Part shown: positions 33,250 through 41,894 of the stretch, in pieces
Layout of the letters: the number at the start of each line of letters is the position of its first letter
Numbering within the stretch: the stretch's first letter is position 1
Source of the DNA: Euzebya tangerina
GTDB taxonomy: Bacteria > Actinomycetota > Nitriliruptoria > Euzebyales > Euzebyaceae
Assembly: GCF_003074135.1 (NCBI RefSeq)
Contig: NZ_PPDK01000004.1
Coordinates: 62,001 to 126,000, forward strand
Direction: 5' to 3'
Length of the DNA stretch: 64,000 nucleotides
Notes under the pieces: generated by a model
The model's database searches: none
What the model saw: only the letters and a program-made list of their open reading frames with translations
What the model was told of the DNA's origin: nothing
Made by a program: the position numbers and the translations under genes

Positions 33250-35973
33250 GTGGCTGTGTCCTCAACCCCACTCCGGAGACTGGTGCCCCAGCGCCTGCGC
33301 GACATCAGGCGCTACCTGGTGCTGCCTGTGCTGGTGTTCGCGCTGGGGGCAGCGTTCACCACGCAGATCGCAAGCCGCGTGGCCGAGGAGGCGGCGCAGA
33401 CGGAGTTGATCCGCGTCGGCGGTCAGCAGGAGGCCCTGTTGACGGCCAGACTCGAGCAGATCGGTGGCTTGGTTGCGGGTGCATCAGCCCACTGGTCGCT
33501 CAACGACCACGAGCCCGCCGCCGTCACCGGCGAGGAACTGCGGGACTACATCTCGATCGCAGGAGACGGGGAGAACGTCGAGCGCTTGACGACCGGGCTC
33601 GTCTACATCCTGCGCACCAGCAACGCGGAGCTCTCCGACGACCTGGCCATCCGGCAGGAATCCAAGTCAGACTTCGAGATCGGTGAGCTGGCGGGCGGGT
33701 CGCAGCATGCCCTGGTCTGGGCCCAGTCGGGCGAGGAGTTCGAACTGGGCAGCGCGTGGAACGCCGACGGGGCCCGGCGCGACCAACTGGCCGTGGTGAC
33801 CACGGACCGTCGGGTCCTGGTCAGCACCCCCATCGTGGAGGACGACGAGACCGTCATCGCCGTGGTCGGCCCCGTCGCTCATCGGACCGGGCTCCCGCTC
33901 GGGTTCATCGGCACCCAGGTCGATGTCGGTGAGCTGATGGCCGACGTCATCGACCGTGCCTCCCCGACCCGGTGGACCATGCGCGAAGGCGAGTTCGTCC
34001 TGGGGGAAGCCGGTCAGGAGCTGTCTGCCGACACCGGAATCCTGAGCCGGACCTTCGGGGTGGAGGTCCTCGACCGTCCGTGGCAGCTGACCGGACAGAT
34101 CCAGGCGCCCACCGTGGACCCGGTGCTCTTCGGAGCGGGGTTGCTGCTGTCCGGTCTGATGTCGGTCCTGACGCTGGTGCTCAGCCGCGCCCTGGGCCGC
34201 TATCGCGAGTCTGCCGAGACGGCCGTGAAGGATCGCGATCGCTACGAGTCCTTCGCCGAGACGGTCATGGCCAGCATCGACGTCGGCATCGTCGCCGTCG
34301 ACGAGCACGGGACCGTCACCATGACCAACGAGGCTGCCCGGCAGCTGTACGGCACGGACCTGACCCCCACGCCCGAGATGGCCGAGTGGACCGCGCTCCC
34401 CGACCTTCGGGGAGACGACGGCATATCGCTGTCGACCGACCAGCTGCCGCTGAGCCGGGCGTTGCGGGGCGAGACCGTCACCGACGCAGAGGTGTCGCTG
34501 ACCCTCCAGGGGCGCTGGCAGCACCACGTCGTCAGCGCCACACCACTCCGAGACCCCGAGCAGGGCACCATCATCGGCGCGGTCGCAAGCGTCTACGACA
34601 TCACCGACCGCAAGGCATCGGCAGATGAGATGGCACGGCTGGCCATGCACGACCACCTGACGGGTCTGGCGAACCGTCGGCAGCTGTACGAGATGCTCGA
34701 GTTGGCGTTGGCGGACCAACAGTCCGGCGGCCCGCAGGTCACCCTGCTGTTCATGGACCTCGACCGGTTCAAGGAGGTCAACGACGGTGTCGGCCACCAC
34801 CGCGGTGACCAGATGTTGACCGACATCGCCGCACGCCTCCAGGACTCCACCCACGACGGTGACCTGGTCGCCCGCATCGGTGGCGACGAGTTCGTGCTGT
34901 TGTGCCCGCACCAACCCGACCACCGGTCGGCGCTGAACCTCGCCCGTGAGGTGGCTGCCAGCGTCACACCCGTCCTGACCGTGCGGGGGAACAACATCCG
35001 CTGCGGGATCAGCGTCGGTGTGGTTCGGCCCGACGACACCTCCAGCGTCCAGGACGTGCTCCGCCACGCCGACCTCGCGATGTATGAGGCCAAGGGCGAC
35101 GTGGTGCACTCGATCCGCGTCTACGAACCCGAACTGGACGCGCGGGCAGCCGCGAACCGACAGACCGAGGTGGAACTCCGCACCGCCATCGAGCAGGACG
35201 AGTTGGCCGTGGCCTTCCAGCCGCTCATCGCTGCCGACGACCTGTCCGTCATCGGTATGGAGGCGCTGGTTCGCTGGAACCACCTGGGCGAGTTCCGCTC
35301 ACCCGGCATGTTCCTCCCGATCGCCGAACGCTCGGACCTGATCGTGGATCTGGACCTCTGGGTCCTGCGCCATGCCTGCCAGGCGGTCGGTCAGCAGGGG
35401 ATGCCGGAGCGCGTCAACGTGAACCTGGGCGCTCGAACGCTGGCGCTGGGCGATCTGGTGCAGCGTGTCAGCGAGGCGCTCGATCTGGTCGGCCTGAGCC
35501 CTGAACAGCTGTGCCTCGAGCTCACCGAGACCTCGCTCATCGGCGCCTCGGAGGTGATGGACGCCTCGCTGCAGACACTCGCCGACATGGGTGTGACCCT
35601 GGCACTGGACGACTTCGGCACCGGGTATGCCTCACTCAACTACTTGCGGAGGTTCCCGGTCGACGTCGTGAAGATCGACCGCAGCTTCGTGGACGGTATG
35701 GCCGACAACGAGGACGACCTGGCCATCGTCGCCGGTTCCATCCAACTGGCTCGCAGTCTGGGGCTCCTCACCGTGGCGGAGGGTGTGGAGACGGCCGCCC
35801 AGCGGGATCTGCTGATCGAGTTGGGCTGTGACCGACTGCAGGGCTACTTCTTCGGCCGTCCCCTGTTCCCGTCGGAGTGGCCGAAGGTCGGGGAGAGCCA
35901 GGCGCCCCAGTACGCGACCTCAGCGGCCGACGCCGGTGAAGGGGTCATAGCCGTAGACCTGCTCCGGCCGTAA
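33250..35973 (+). CDS. CHASE-PAS-GGDEF-EAL membrane protein (c-di-GMP turnover)
   Basis: Length is 907 residues from GTG 33250 (GTG 33256 also possible); the open frame extends upstream but into serA. A first transmembrane helix lies near 22-42, followed by a CHASE-like external domain of about 250 residues, and a second helix near 296-318. A PAS domain then lies at about 330-450. GGDEF is intact (RIGGDEFVLLC, near 544). The I-site RxxD upstream is HDGD, so product inhibition may be lost. The EAL domain has EAL near 671, LELTETSLI, DDFGTGYASLNYLRRFPVDVVKIDRSFV and TVAEGVET, so it also looks active. The direction of the net reaction cannot be told. It overlaps the DUF3592 gene by 54 bp. Confidence 0.88.
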   Translation: MAVSSTPLRRLVPQRLRDIRRYLVLPVLVFALGAAFTTQIASRVAEEAAQTELIRVGGQQEALLTARLEQIGGLVAGASAHWSLNDHEPAAVTGEELRDYISIAGDGENVERLTTGLVYILRTSNAELSDDLAIRQESKSDFEIGELAGGSQHALVWAQSGEEFELGSAWNADGARRDQLAVVTTDRRVLVSTPIVEDDETVIAVVGPVAHRTGLPLGFIGTQVDVGELMADVIDRASPTRWTMREGEFVLGEAGQELSADTGILSRTFGVEVLDRPWQLTGQIQAPTVDPVLFGAGLLLSGLMSVLTLVLSRALGRYRESAETAVKDRDRYESFAETVMASIDVGIVAVDEHGTVTMTNEAARQLYGTDLTPTPEMAEWTALPDLRGDDGISLSTDQLPLSRALRGETVTDAEVSLTLQGRWQHHVVSATPLRDPEQGTIIGAVASVYDITDRKASADEMARLAMHDHLTGLANRRQLYEMLELALADQQSGGPQVTLLFMDLDRFKEVNDGVGHHRGDQMLTDIAARLQDSTHDGDLVARIGGDEFVLLCPHQPDHRSALNLAREVAASVTPVLTVRGNNIRCGISVGVVRPDDTSSVQDVLRHADLAMYEAKGDVVHSIRVYEPELDARAAANRQTEVELRTAIEQDELAVAFQPLIAADDLSVIGMEALVRWNHLGEFRSPGMFLPIAERSDLIVDLDLWVLRHACQAVGQQGMPERVNVNLGARTLALGDLVQRVSEALDLVGLSPEQLCLELTETSLIGASEVMDASLQTLADMGVTLALDDFGTGYASLNYLRRFPVDVVKIDRSFVDGMADNEDDLAIVAGSIQLARSLGLLTVAEGVETAAQRDLLIELGCDRLQGYFFGRPLFPSEWPKVGESQAPQYATSAADAGEGVIAVDLLRP

Positions 35974-36654
35974 CCCGAACGACTGGAACAGGGCCAGGGT
36001 GTCCGCATCCGGTGCGCTCCCGTTCGGGACGGCCACCGCCACCTCCGAGGGATCCGCAGGGTCGTACCACGCGGGGAAGGACAGGCCCACCCGGGGCGCC
36101 ACGGCGGCGAAGTCGAGCACCTGGGTCTTGGCGTTGGTGAAGGGGGCCGACCCATCCAGCGGGTGGACGAGATACTCCACGGCGAGCTGCGGTCGGTTGT
36201 TGATGTAGACACCGGTCTGCCGGGCGCCGCGGATCTGCGCCACCGCTCGGCTGCCGGTGGCCTGCAGGTGTGCCGCCTTCTTGGCCCGTCTGCGGCCCAG
36301 GATCGCCACGGTGAGCAGGATGGCCGGTCCGAGCAGCACACAGCCGGCGATGAACAGCGAGAACGGCAGGTTGTCGCCGAGGACGCTCACCCCCTCACGG
36401 GCCAGGAAGAGCACCGCGGCGAGGAGGCCCGAGACCGGTCCCGTGATCCACGACCACGGCCACATGAAGGCCGCGACCACGAACACCACGATCCCGCCGC
36501 CGAGCACCCCGAAGGTGCTGACCGGCGGGGCACAGCCACCACCGATGCAGGTGCCCTCCGGCAGGCTGCTCAGACCCGCCGTCGCCGACACGATGCCGTA
36601 GGCGATCATCACAGCACCGACGATGCTCAGCAGAGCACCCAGTGATTTCCTCAT
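35920..36654 (-). CDS. DUF3592 family membrane protein
   Basis: Length is 244 residues from ATG 36654, with GAGGGAG close upstream; a GTG four codons earlier is less likely. Four hydrophobic segments lie in the first 130 residues (LLSIVGAVMIAYGIVSA, FGVLGGGIVVFVVAAFMW, ITGPVSGLLAAVLFLA, LFIAGCVLLGPAILLTVAIL). A soluble beta-rich region follows (ATGSRAVAQIRGARQTGVYINNRPQLAVEYLVHP...FPAWYDPADPSEVAV), the DUF3592 pattern. Function is unknown. Its last 54 bp are antisense to the end of the GGDEF-EAL gene. Confidence 0.75.
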   Translation of the reverse strand: MRKSLGALLSIVGAVMIAYGIVSATAGLSSLPEGTCIGGGCAPPVSTFGVLGGGIVVFVVAAFMWPWSWITGPVSGLLAAVLFLAREGVSVLGDNLPFSLFIAGCVLLGPAILLTVAILGRRRAKKAAHLQATGSRAVAQIRGARQTGVYINNRPQLAVEYLVHPLDGSAPFTNAKTQVLDFAAVAPRVGLSFPAWYDPADPSEVAVAVPNGSAPDADTLALFQSFGLRPEQVYGYDPFTGVGR

Positions 36655-36822
36655 GGTCTCCCTCACCTCTGTCTCGCGTGTTCACCTGCTGGCCGGTGCC
36701 ACCTCCGGAGATGGCGGCAACGTCGGTGAGACGGGCGGTCGCCCCACTCTGATACACACGGCTCGAACGCCGGGGGCGAACCCGGGGGCCCGACGCTCGA
36801 CTCCGGTGCCTCAGCGCCTGGC

Positions 36823-37611
36823 TCAGACTGCGGAGGCCCAGAATCGTGCCCCATCACGCCGGACGCGCAGGTCGATGCCGAACACCTGGGACATCCAGTG
36901 GTCGGCCACCACGTCGTCCAGCGGTCCACCCCTCACGATCCGGCCACCGGCCATCAGCGCAGCATGGGTGAAGCCGGGCGGGATCTCCTCGACGTGGTGG
37001 GTGACCAGGACGATGGCCCGGAGGTCCGGGCTTGCGGCCAGCCGGCCGAGGTCACCGACCAGCAGCTCACGGCCTGCGATGTCCAAAGCGGCGGCCGGCT
37101 CGTCCAGGATCAGCAGTTCGGGTTCACCCACCAGGGCCCGGGCCAGGTGCACGCGGCGTCGTTCGCCATCGCTGATGACCTGCAGCCGGCGGTCGGCCAG
37201 AGCGGTCAGTCCCATCCGGTCCAGGGCGCGCTGGACCTGCTCCGCCTGCTCTCCGCTAAGCGTGGTGTGCCAGTTCGTGAGGTGGCCGGCGAAGCCCGTC
37301 GCTGCCGCGTCCCGGACCGTCATGTGCTGTCGGGTCAGCCGTTCCAGCTCGCTGGAGGTGACCCCGATGCGTCGGCGCAGCTGCTCGACCGGGGTGCGAC
37401 CGAGCCTGCCACCGAGCACCTCGACGGTGCCGTCGGAGGGCAACTCGTAGGTCGAGGCCAGCCGGAGCACGGTCGACTTGCCCGCGCCGTTGGGCCCGAG
37501 GATGACCCAGCGCTCGCCGGCCTTGACCTCCAGGTCGGTCGGGTGGAGCACCACCTCTCCCTGGCGGCGCAGCCCGGCACCGGCCAGCCGCACCACCACC
37601 TGATCATCCAC
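36823..37611 (-). CDS. ABC transporter ATP-binding protein
   Basis: Length is 262 residues from GTG 37611. Walker A is GPNGAGKST, the Q loop is followed by IGVTSSELERL, the signature is VISDGERRRVHLARAL (where most have LSGGQ), Walker B is LLILDEPAAALD, and the H loop is VTHHVEE. The signature VISDGE is characteristic of the YlmA/ModF-like family of ATPases. No permease or binding-protein gene lies beside it, so it may act alone or with a distant partner. The gene follows the DUF3592 gene region and precedes ilvC on the same strand, with a 14-bp palindrome (37665-37678) in the gap. Confidence 0.85.
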   Translation of the reverse strand: MDDQVVVRLAGAGLRRQGEVVLHPTDLEVKAGERWVILGPNGAGKSTVLRLASTYELPSDGTVEVLGGRLGRTPVEQLRRRIGVTSSELERLTRQHMTVRDAAATGFAGHLTNWHTTLSGEQAEQVQRALDRMGLTALADRRLQVISDGERRRVHLARALVGEPELLILDEPAAALDIAGRELLVGDLGRLAASPDLRAIVLVTHHVEEIPPGFTHAALMAGGRIVRGGPLDDVVADHWMSQVFGIDLRVRRDGARFWASAV

Positions 37612-37664
37612 CTGGACTCATTTCACCGCTGCACGACGCGTGCCGCCGCTCGCTCAGCAGTGGG

Positions 37665-37678
37665 CGCCACGCGTGGCG
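37665..37678. other. 14-bp palindrome after ilvC
   Basis: CGCCACGCGTGGCG is a perfect palindrome one base downstream of the ilvC stop. It could form a short hairpin or be a protein site. Nothing else supports a role. Confidence 0.4.
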
Positions 37679-37679
37679 G

Positions 37680-38675
37680 CTACTTCTTCAGCCAGGACAT
37701 CTTCTCCCGCAGTTCAGCCCCGACGTGCTCGATCTGCTGGTCGGCCGCCCGACGGCGCATGGCCTTGAACGAGGCTTGGTTGGCCTGGTTGTCCAGAATG
37801 AACTCCCGCGCGAACTCGCCCGACTGGATGCGACCGAGGATCCCGCGCATCCGCTCCTTGGTGTCGGCGTCGACCACGACGGGGCCGGAGACGTAGTCGC
37901 CGTACTCCGCCGTCTCGGAGATGGAGTACCGCATCCCCGCCAGACCACCCTCATACATCAGGTCCACGATCAGCTTGAGCTCGTGGAGGCACTCGAAGTA
38001 GGCGATCTCGGGCTGATACCCCGCCTCGACCAGCACCTCGAACCCGGTCTGGACCAGCATGGAGGCGCCTCCACATAGCACGGCCTGTTCGCCGAAGAGG
38101 TCGGTCTCGGTCTCCTCCTCGAAGGTGGTCTCGAGCACGCCGGCGCGGGTTCCGCCGATGCCCTTGGCGTAGGCGAGCGCCAACTGGCGGGCCTGCCCGG
38201 TGGCGTCCTGGTGGACGGCGAAGAGCGCCGGGACGCCGGCTCCTTCGGTGTAGACGCGCCGCACCAGATGGCCCGGGCCCTTGGGCGCCACCATGCAGAC
38301 GTCGACGTCGGCGGGGGGCTCGATCTGGGCGAAGTGGATGTTGAACCCGTGGGCGAAGAACAGCGCGTTGCCAGACTCGAGGCCGGGGAGGATCGCGTCG
38401 CGGTACAGCCCCGCCTGGGTCTGGTCGGGGACCAGGATCATGATGATGTCGGCCCGCTTCGCGGCGTCGGCGACGGCGGCGACCTCGAGGCCAGCTTCGG
38501 TCACGGCCTCGCGGCTCTTGGAGGTCTCGTGCAGCCCGACGACGACCTGCACCCCGCTCTCGGCCAGGTTGCGCGCGTGGGCGTGGCCCTGGGAGCCGTA
38601 GCCGATGATCGCCACCGTCTTGTCGGAGAGCAGACCGAGATCGGCAGCGTCGTCGTAGTACATGGTTGCTGGCAT
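37680..38675 (-). CDS. ilvC: Ketol-acid reductoisomerase (NADP+)
   Basis: Length is 331 residues from ATG 38675, with AAGGAA seven bases upstream. The frame extends into the repeat array but those codons are not part of the family. It is a class I enzyme. The NADPH motif is [19 protein letters not shown], then [13 protein letters not shown], and the C-terminal knotted domain has [14 protein letters not shown] and [14 protein letters not shown] with the Mg-binding acidic residues. It makes 2,3-dihydroxy acids in Val/Ile synthesis. It is the last gene of ilvBNC, separated from ilvN by 185 bp that hold the repeat array. Confidence 0.95.
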   Translation of the reverse strand: MPATMYYDDAADLGLLSDKTVAIIGYGSQGHAHARNLAESGVQVVVGLHETSKSREAVTEAGLEVAAVADAAKRADIIMILVPDQTQAGLYRDAILPGLESGNALFFAHGFNIHFAQIEPPADVDVCMVAPKGPGHLVRRVYTEGAGVPALFAVHQDATGQARQLALAYAKGIGGTRAGVLETTFEEETETDLFGEQAVLCGGASMLVQTGFEVLVEAGYQPEIAYFECLHELKLIVDLMYEGGLAGMRYSISETAEYGDYVSGPVVVDADTKERMRGILGRIQSGEFAREFILDNQANQASFKAMRRRAADQQIEHVGAELREKMSWLKK

Positions 38676-38720
38676 TGGGTGTTCCTTGGGGCGTGGTCGG
38701 GGGGTCTGCGGGGAGTCTTG

Positions 38721-38840
38721 GCTCGTGGTGGGGAACCTCACCTCGTGGCGGGGAACCTCACCTCGTCGTGGGGAACCTCACCTCGTCGTGGGGAACCTCA
38801 CCTCGTGGCGGGGAACCTCACCTCGTCGTGGGGAACCTCA
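38721..38840. repeat. 20-bp tandem repeat array B in the ilvN-ilvC gap
   Basis: Six units, all exactly 20 bp, read on the minus strand as TGAGGTTCCCCACGACGAGG, with CGCCAC or CACCAC variants. It is the same family as arrays A and C with TGAGG in place of TCAGG. The orientation is opposite to arrays A and C on the plus strand. It starts 46 bp before the ilvC start and ends 20 bp after the ilvN stop. Confidence 0.92.
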
Positions 38841-38860
38841 CGTTGAGCGTGTTGTGACGG

Positions 38861-39385
38861 TCAGGCGCTGCGCTCAAGCCGGAGCGCCCGTCCTTCGGTG
38901 ATCGACTTGGTACCACGGCCGACGGCGATCAGGCCAGAACGGACCAGCTCGCGGATGCCGTAGGGGTTGAGGAGGCGGACCATCGCCTCCAACTTGTCGG
39001 TCGACCCGGTTGCCTCCAGGACCACGGCCGAGTGGTCCACGTCGACGACGTTGGCGCGGAAGACGGCGGCGATCTCGATGACCTGGGCACGATCCTCCGG
39101 TGCGGCAGAGACCTTGATCAGCCACAGCTCGCGTTGGACGGCGCCGGCATCCTCGAGCTCCACGATCTTCAGCACGTGGATCAGCTTGTTGAGCTGCTTG
39201 GTCACCTGCTCGAGCGGCTGGGCGTCGGCGTCGAGGACGATGGTCATCCGGGAGACGTCCAGCACCTCCGTCGGCCCGACCGCCAGGGAGTCGATGTTGA
39301 ATCCTCGCCGGCTGAACAGCCCGGCCACGCGTGACAGGACACCGGGTCGGTTCTCGACCAGGACGCTGAGGGTGTGCTTGGGCAT
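38861..39385 (-). CDS. ilvN: Acetolactate synthase small (regulatory) subunit
   Basis: Length is 174 residues. The N-terminal ACT domain has HTLSVLVENRPGVLSRVAGLFSRRGFNIDSLAVGPTE, which binds valine for feedback control. The second half (LIKVSAAPEDRAQVIEIAAVFRANVVDVDHSAVVLEATGSTDKLEAMVRLLNPYGIRELVRSG) is the typical C-terminal ACT-like domain. It activates IlvB. The gene is nine bases after ilvB. Confidence 0.94.
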   Translation of the reverse strand: MPKHTLSVLVENRPGVLSRVAGLFSRRGFNIDSLAVGPTEVLDVSRMTIVLDADAQPLEQVTKQLNKLIHVLKIVELEDAGAVQRELWLIKVSAAPEDRAQVIEIAAVFRANVVDVDHSAVVLEATGSTDKLEAMVRLLNPYGIRELVRSGLIAVGRGTKSITEGRALRLERSA

Positions 39386-39394
39386 TGGGGGTCC

Positions 39395-41176
39395 TTAGCT
39401 GGGTGGTCCGGCGCTCTTGAGGTCTGCGCCCTCGCCTCGCTGGGCCGCGGCTTCACGCTCGCGCCACTCGTCCATGTTCTCGATGATCAGGTCGTTCGAC
39501 TGGCCCGCCGGGACCATCGGGAACACCTTCTCCTCGGGGTCGACGCGGAAGTCGATGACCACGGGGACATCGGTGACCGCGAGCGCCTTCTCGATCGTCG
39601 GGCCGAGCTCGTCGACGGTGGAGACCCGGAAGCCCTGACAGCCGAACGCCTCGGCGAGCTTGACCAGATCCGGGACGCTGGCGTCCAAGTCGATCTGGGA
39701 GAAGCGGCGGTCGTAGAACAGCTCCTGCCACTGCCGGACCATGCCCAGCACGCCGTTGTTGAGGACGGTGAAGATGACGGGGATGCCCTCGGTCCGCGCG
39801 GTGGCCAGCTCCTGAAGGGTCATCTGGAACGAGCCGTCGCCGTCGATCAGGATGACCTGGGCGTCAGGGCGGCCGGCCTTCGCGCCGATCGCGGCTGGTA
39901 CGCCGTAGCCCATCGTCCCCAAGCCACCCGAGTTGATCCACTGCCGGGAGGTCTCGTAGGAGATCAGCTGACTGGCCCACATCTGGTGCTGCCCCACCCC
40001 GGTGACGATGATGGAGTCCTGCGCCCGCGCCTCGTTCAGGGCCCGCACCACGGTCTGGGGCTTGAGGGGTCCATCGGGATCCTGCTCGTGGGTCAGCGGG
40101 TGGTTCTCCAGCCAGCCGTTCAGGGTCTCCCACCAGGCGGTGAGGTCCGCCGGCACCCGGCCGGCCTCCAGGCGCTTGGTGAGCACCTCCGCAAGCTGAT
40201 CCATGACGATGGAGAGGTCGCCGACGATGGGGACGTCGACCGCCTTGTTCTTCCCGATCTCCGCCGGATCGATGTCGACGTGGACGACCTTCGCGTGGGG
40301 TGCGAATGCCTCCAGCTTTCCGGTGACCCGGTCGTCGAAGCGGGTGCCGAGGGCGATCAGCAGGTCAGCCTTCTGCAGCGCGGTGACCGCGGACCAGTGG
40401 CCGTGCATCCCCGGCATGCCGATGTGATTGGGGTGGGAGTCCGGGAAGGCACCCCGGGCCATCAAGGTGGTGACGACAGGAAGGCCGAGGGTCTCGGCAA
40501 GGCTCCGGAGTTGAGCCTCGGCCCCCGCGGCGACGATGCCCCCACCGGCGTAGACGATCGGCCGCTCGGCGGACAGGATCACGTCGACGGCCTCGCGGAC
40601 CATCTTGGAGTGGCCCTTCACGTTCGGCTTGTACCCGGGGAGCAAGACCTTCTCGGGCCACTCGAAGGCGGTCAGCTCCTGCGCCAGCACGTCCTTCGGG
40701 ATGTCGATCAGGACGGGCCCCTTGCGGCCGGTGGAGGCGATGTGGAAGGCCTCGGCGATCGCGCCGGGAATCCGATCGGCCTCGTGGATCATCTCGTTGT
40801 GCTTCGTCACCGGCATGGTGATGCCGGTGATGTCGGCCTCTTGGAAGGCGTCACCTCCGACCGCACTGGTGGCGACCTGCCCCGTGATGCACACGATGGG
40901 GATGGAGTCCATCAGGGCGTTGGCCAGTGGGGTGACGAGGTTGGTTCCTCCGGGCCCGGAGGTGGCGATGGCGACGCCGACCCGGCCGGTGGCTTGGGCG
41001 TATCCCTCCGCCATGTGTCCAGCGCCCTGCTCGTGCCGGGCGAGCACATGGCGAATCGGCGAGTCGAGCAGCGGGTCGTATGCCGGCAGGATGGCACCCC
41101 CGGGGTGGCCGAACACAACCTCGACACCAGCCCGTTCAAGCGAGGCGATGACCGCTTGGGCACCTGTCATCTGCAT
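39395..41176 (-). CDS. ilvB: Acetolactate synthase large (catalytic) subunit
   Basis: Length is 593 residues from ATG 41176; ATG 41170 and an upstream in-frame ATG are less suitable. It condenses pyruvate molecules, or pyruvate with 2-oxobutyrate, in the first Val/Leu/Ile step. ThDP glutamate is in [14 protein letters not shown]. The domain III motif for ThDP/Mg is [17 protein letters not shown] with [14 protein letters not shown] following. FAD region has [13 protein letters not shown]. It is preceded by a leader with a branched-chain-rich peptide and hairpins, so attenuation is likely. Confidence 0.95.
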   Translation of the reverse strand: MQMTGAQAVIASLERAGVEVVFGHPGGAILPAYDPLLDSPIRHVLARHEQGAGHMAEGYAQATGRVGVAIATSGPGGTNLVTPLANALMDSIPIVCITGQVATSAVGGDAFQEADITGITMPVTKHNEMIHEADRIPGAIAEAFHIASTGRKGPVLIDIPKDVLAQELTAFEWPEKVLLPGYKPNVKGHSKMVREAVDVILSAERPIVYAGGGIVAAGAEAQLRSLAETLGLPVVTTLMARGAFPDSHPNHIGMPGMHGHWSAVTALQKADLLIALGTRFDDRVTGKLEAFAPHAKVVHVDIDPAEIGKNKAVDVPIVGDLSIVMDQLAEVLTKRLEAGRVPADLTAWWETLNGWLENHPLTHEQDPDGPLKPQTVVRALNEARAQDSIIVTGVGQHQMWASQLISYETSRQWINSGGLGTMGYGVPAAIGAKAGRPDAQVILIDGDGSFQMTLQELATARTEGIPVIFTVLNNGVLGMVRQWQELFYDRRFSQIDLDASVPDLVKLAEAFGCQGFRVSTVDELGPTIEKALAVTDVPVVIDFRVDPEEKVFPMVPAGQSNDLIIENMDEWREREAAAQRGEGADLKSAGPPS

Positions 41177-41254
41177 GTCTCGTCCACACCTTTCGTGTTG
41201 GGCTCTTGCTCGGTCGTGGTCGTCGGGGGCCACGAGGGATCCCGTAAACGCCGA

Positions 41255-41276
41255 CGACCTCCCGGTGGGGAGGTCG
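41255..41276 (-). terminator. Candidate attenuator hairpin before ilvB
   Basis: On the minus strand CGACCTCCC-CACC-GGGAGGTCG makes a 9-bp stem with a 4-nt loop, and is followed by TCGGCGTTTA. It lies 33 bp after the leader peptide stop and about 80 bp before the ilvB start. There is only a short T tract. Confidence 0.55.
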
Positions 41277-41308
41277 CGTCTGTCACGTTGCGGCTTCTCG
41301 GGCTCAGG

Positions 41309-41374
41309 TCACCGAGTAGCAACGGCAGACGCCTGCCGTACTACGGGAACGAGAATGAGAAGTCGCTGGGGCAT
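41309..41374 (-). CDS. ilvB attenuation leader peptide
   Basis: A frame of 21 codons starts at ATG 41374 and reads MPQRLLILVPVVRQ before an Ala/Val-rich end and TGA (41309-41311). Codons 5-9 are Leu-Leu-Ile-Leu-Val and 11-12 are Val-Val, the residues made by this operon. A 7-bp hairpin, ACGGCAG-GCGT-CTGCCGT (41322-41339), overlaps its second half, followed downstream by the attenuator stem at 41255-41276. The arrangement is that of classical ilv/leu attenuation. It is too short for ordinary gene calling. No strong ribosome site is visible; AGAGG lies 16 bases upstream. Confidence 0.65.
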   Translation of the reverse strand: MPQRLLILVPVVRQASAVATR

Positions 41375-41523
41375 TCGTGGCCAGTTTGCGCCTCTGGGGC
41401 CCAGACTTCAAGTTCGGAGTGCAAATCGGCGTATTCCGGTCGCACGGGTGACCGACGTGTCCGAACGGTCCCACACTCGCTCTGGACGGGGCAGGCGTGG
41501 CTGGTACCGTGACCACTAGGCCG

Positions 41524-41529
41524 ATCCTA
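41524..41529 (-). promoter_or_regulatory. Possible -10 element of the ilv operon
   Basis: TAGGAT on the minus strand would place an RNA start near 41516 and a leader of about 140 nt before the leader peptide. No good -35 is visible. Confidence 0.3.
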
Positions 41530-41576
41530 CGGGACACGGTTGGCCGACCAGGCTTCGCGACCTACTTCGACACACC

Positions 41577-41864
41577 ATGTGTAGGGCGGGTTCCCGCCCC
41601 CTCCCTGCACTACGGTGTGTTGAGGTCGCCTGCTGGAGGCGGGAACCCCGCGCCACGCCTCCCACAATCCCCTGCACCACGATGTGTCGAGGCCGTCATC
41701 GGCGGGGACCCGACTCTCGGTACAGGCACCGCCAGCGACCCACTCTCGGTACACCAGACGGCCCACGTGGCCGTTCGTGGCGAACTGAGAGTCAAGAGCC
41801 CGCTGGTCACGGGCAACTCTGGGTACACGGCCCTCGCTCAGCGTCCGAGGCGTGTACCGAGAGT
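41577..41864. repeat. Intergenic cluster of short direct and inverted repeats
   Basis: This non-coding stretch between the ilv leader and the alpha/beta hydrolase holds ACTCTCGGTACA(C) at 41713 and 41742, a variant at 41816, and the inverse GTGTACCGAGAGT at 41852-41864. The copy at 41742-41754 and the inverse form a perfect 13-bp inverted repeat. A 7-bp stem GGGCGGG-TT-CCCGCCC lies at 41584-41599, and an inverted copy of its GGTTCCCGCC lies near 41638. Three CACxxxxxGTGT-type blocks recur at 41572, 41612 and 41678. Nothing here looks coding. Confidence 0.6.
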
Positions 41865-41881
41865 TGGGGTGGAGGGGACGC

Positions 41882-41887
41882 TAGGGT
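41882..41887 (+). promoter_or_regulatory. -10 element, probable leaderless start of alpha/beta hydrolase gene
   Basis: TAGGGT ends 7 nt before GTG 41895. ATG 41904 lies three codons further in the same frame; the spacing favours GTG. Confidence 0.45.
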
Positions 41888-41894
41888 CCGTTGC

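Noticed and set aside
38721-38840. The 20-bp arrays as CRISPR
   Set aside because: Units are directly adjacent with no spacers, and no cas gene is near. One version is inside a coding gene.
41304-41537. A 77-codon minus-strand frame in the ilv leader
   Set aside because: Its composition does not resemble a protein, and it overlaps the more convincing 21-codon leader peptide in another frame.
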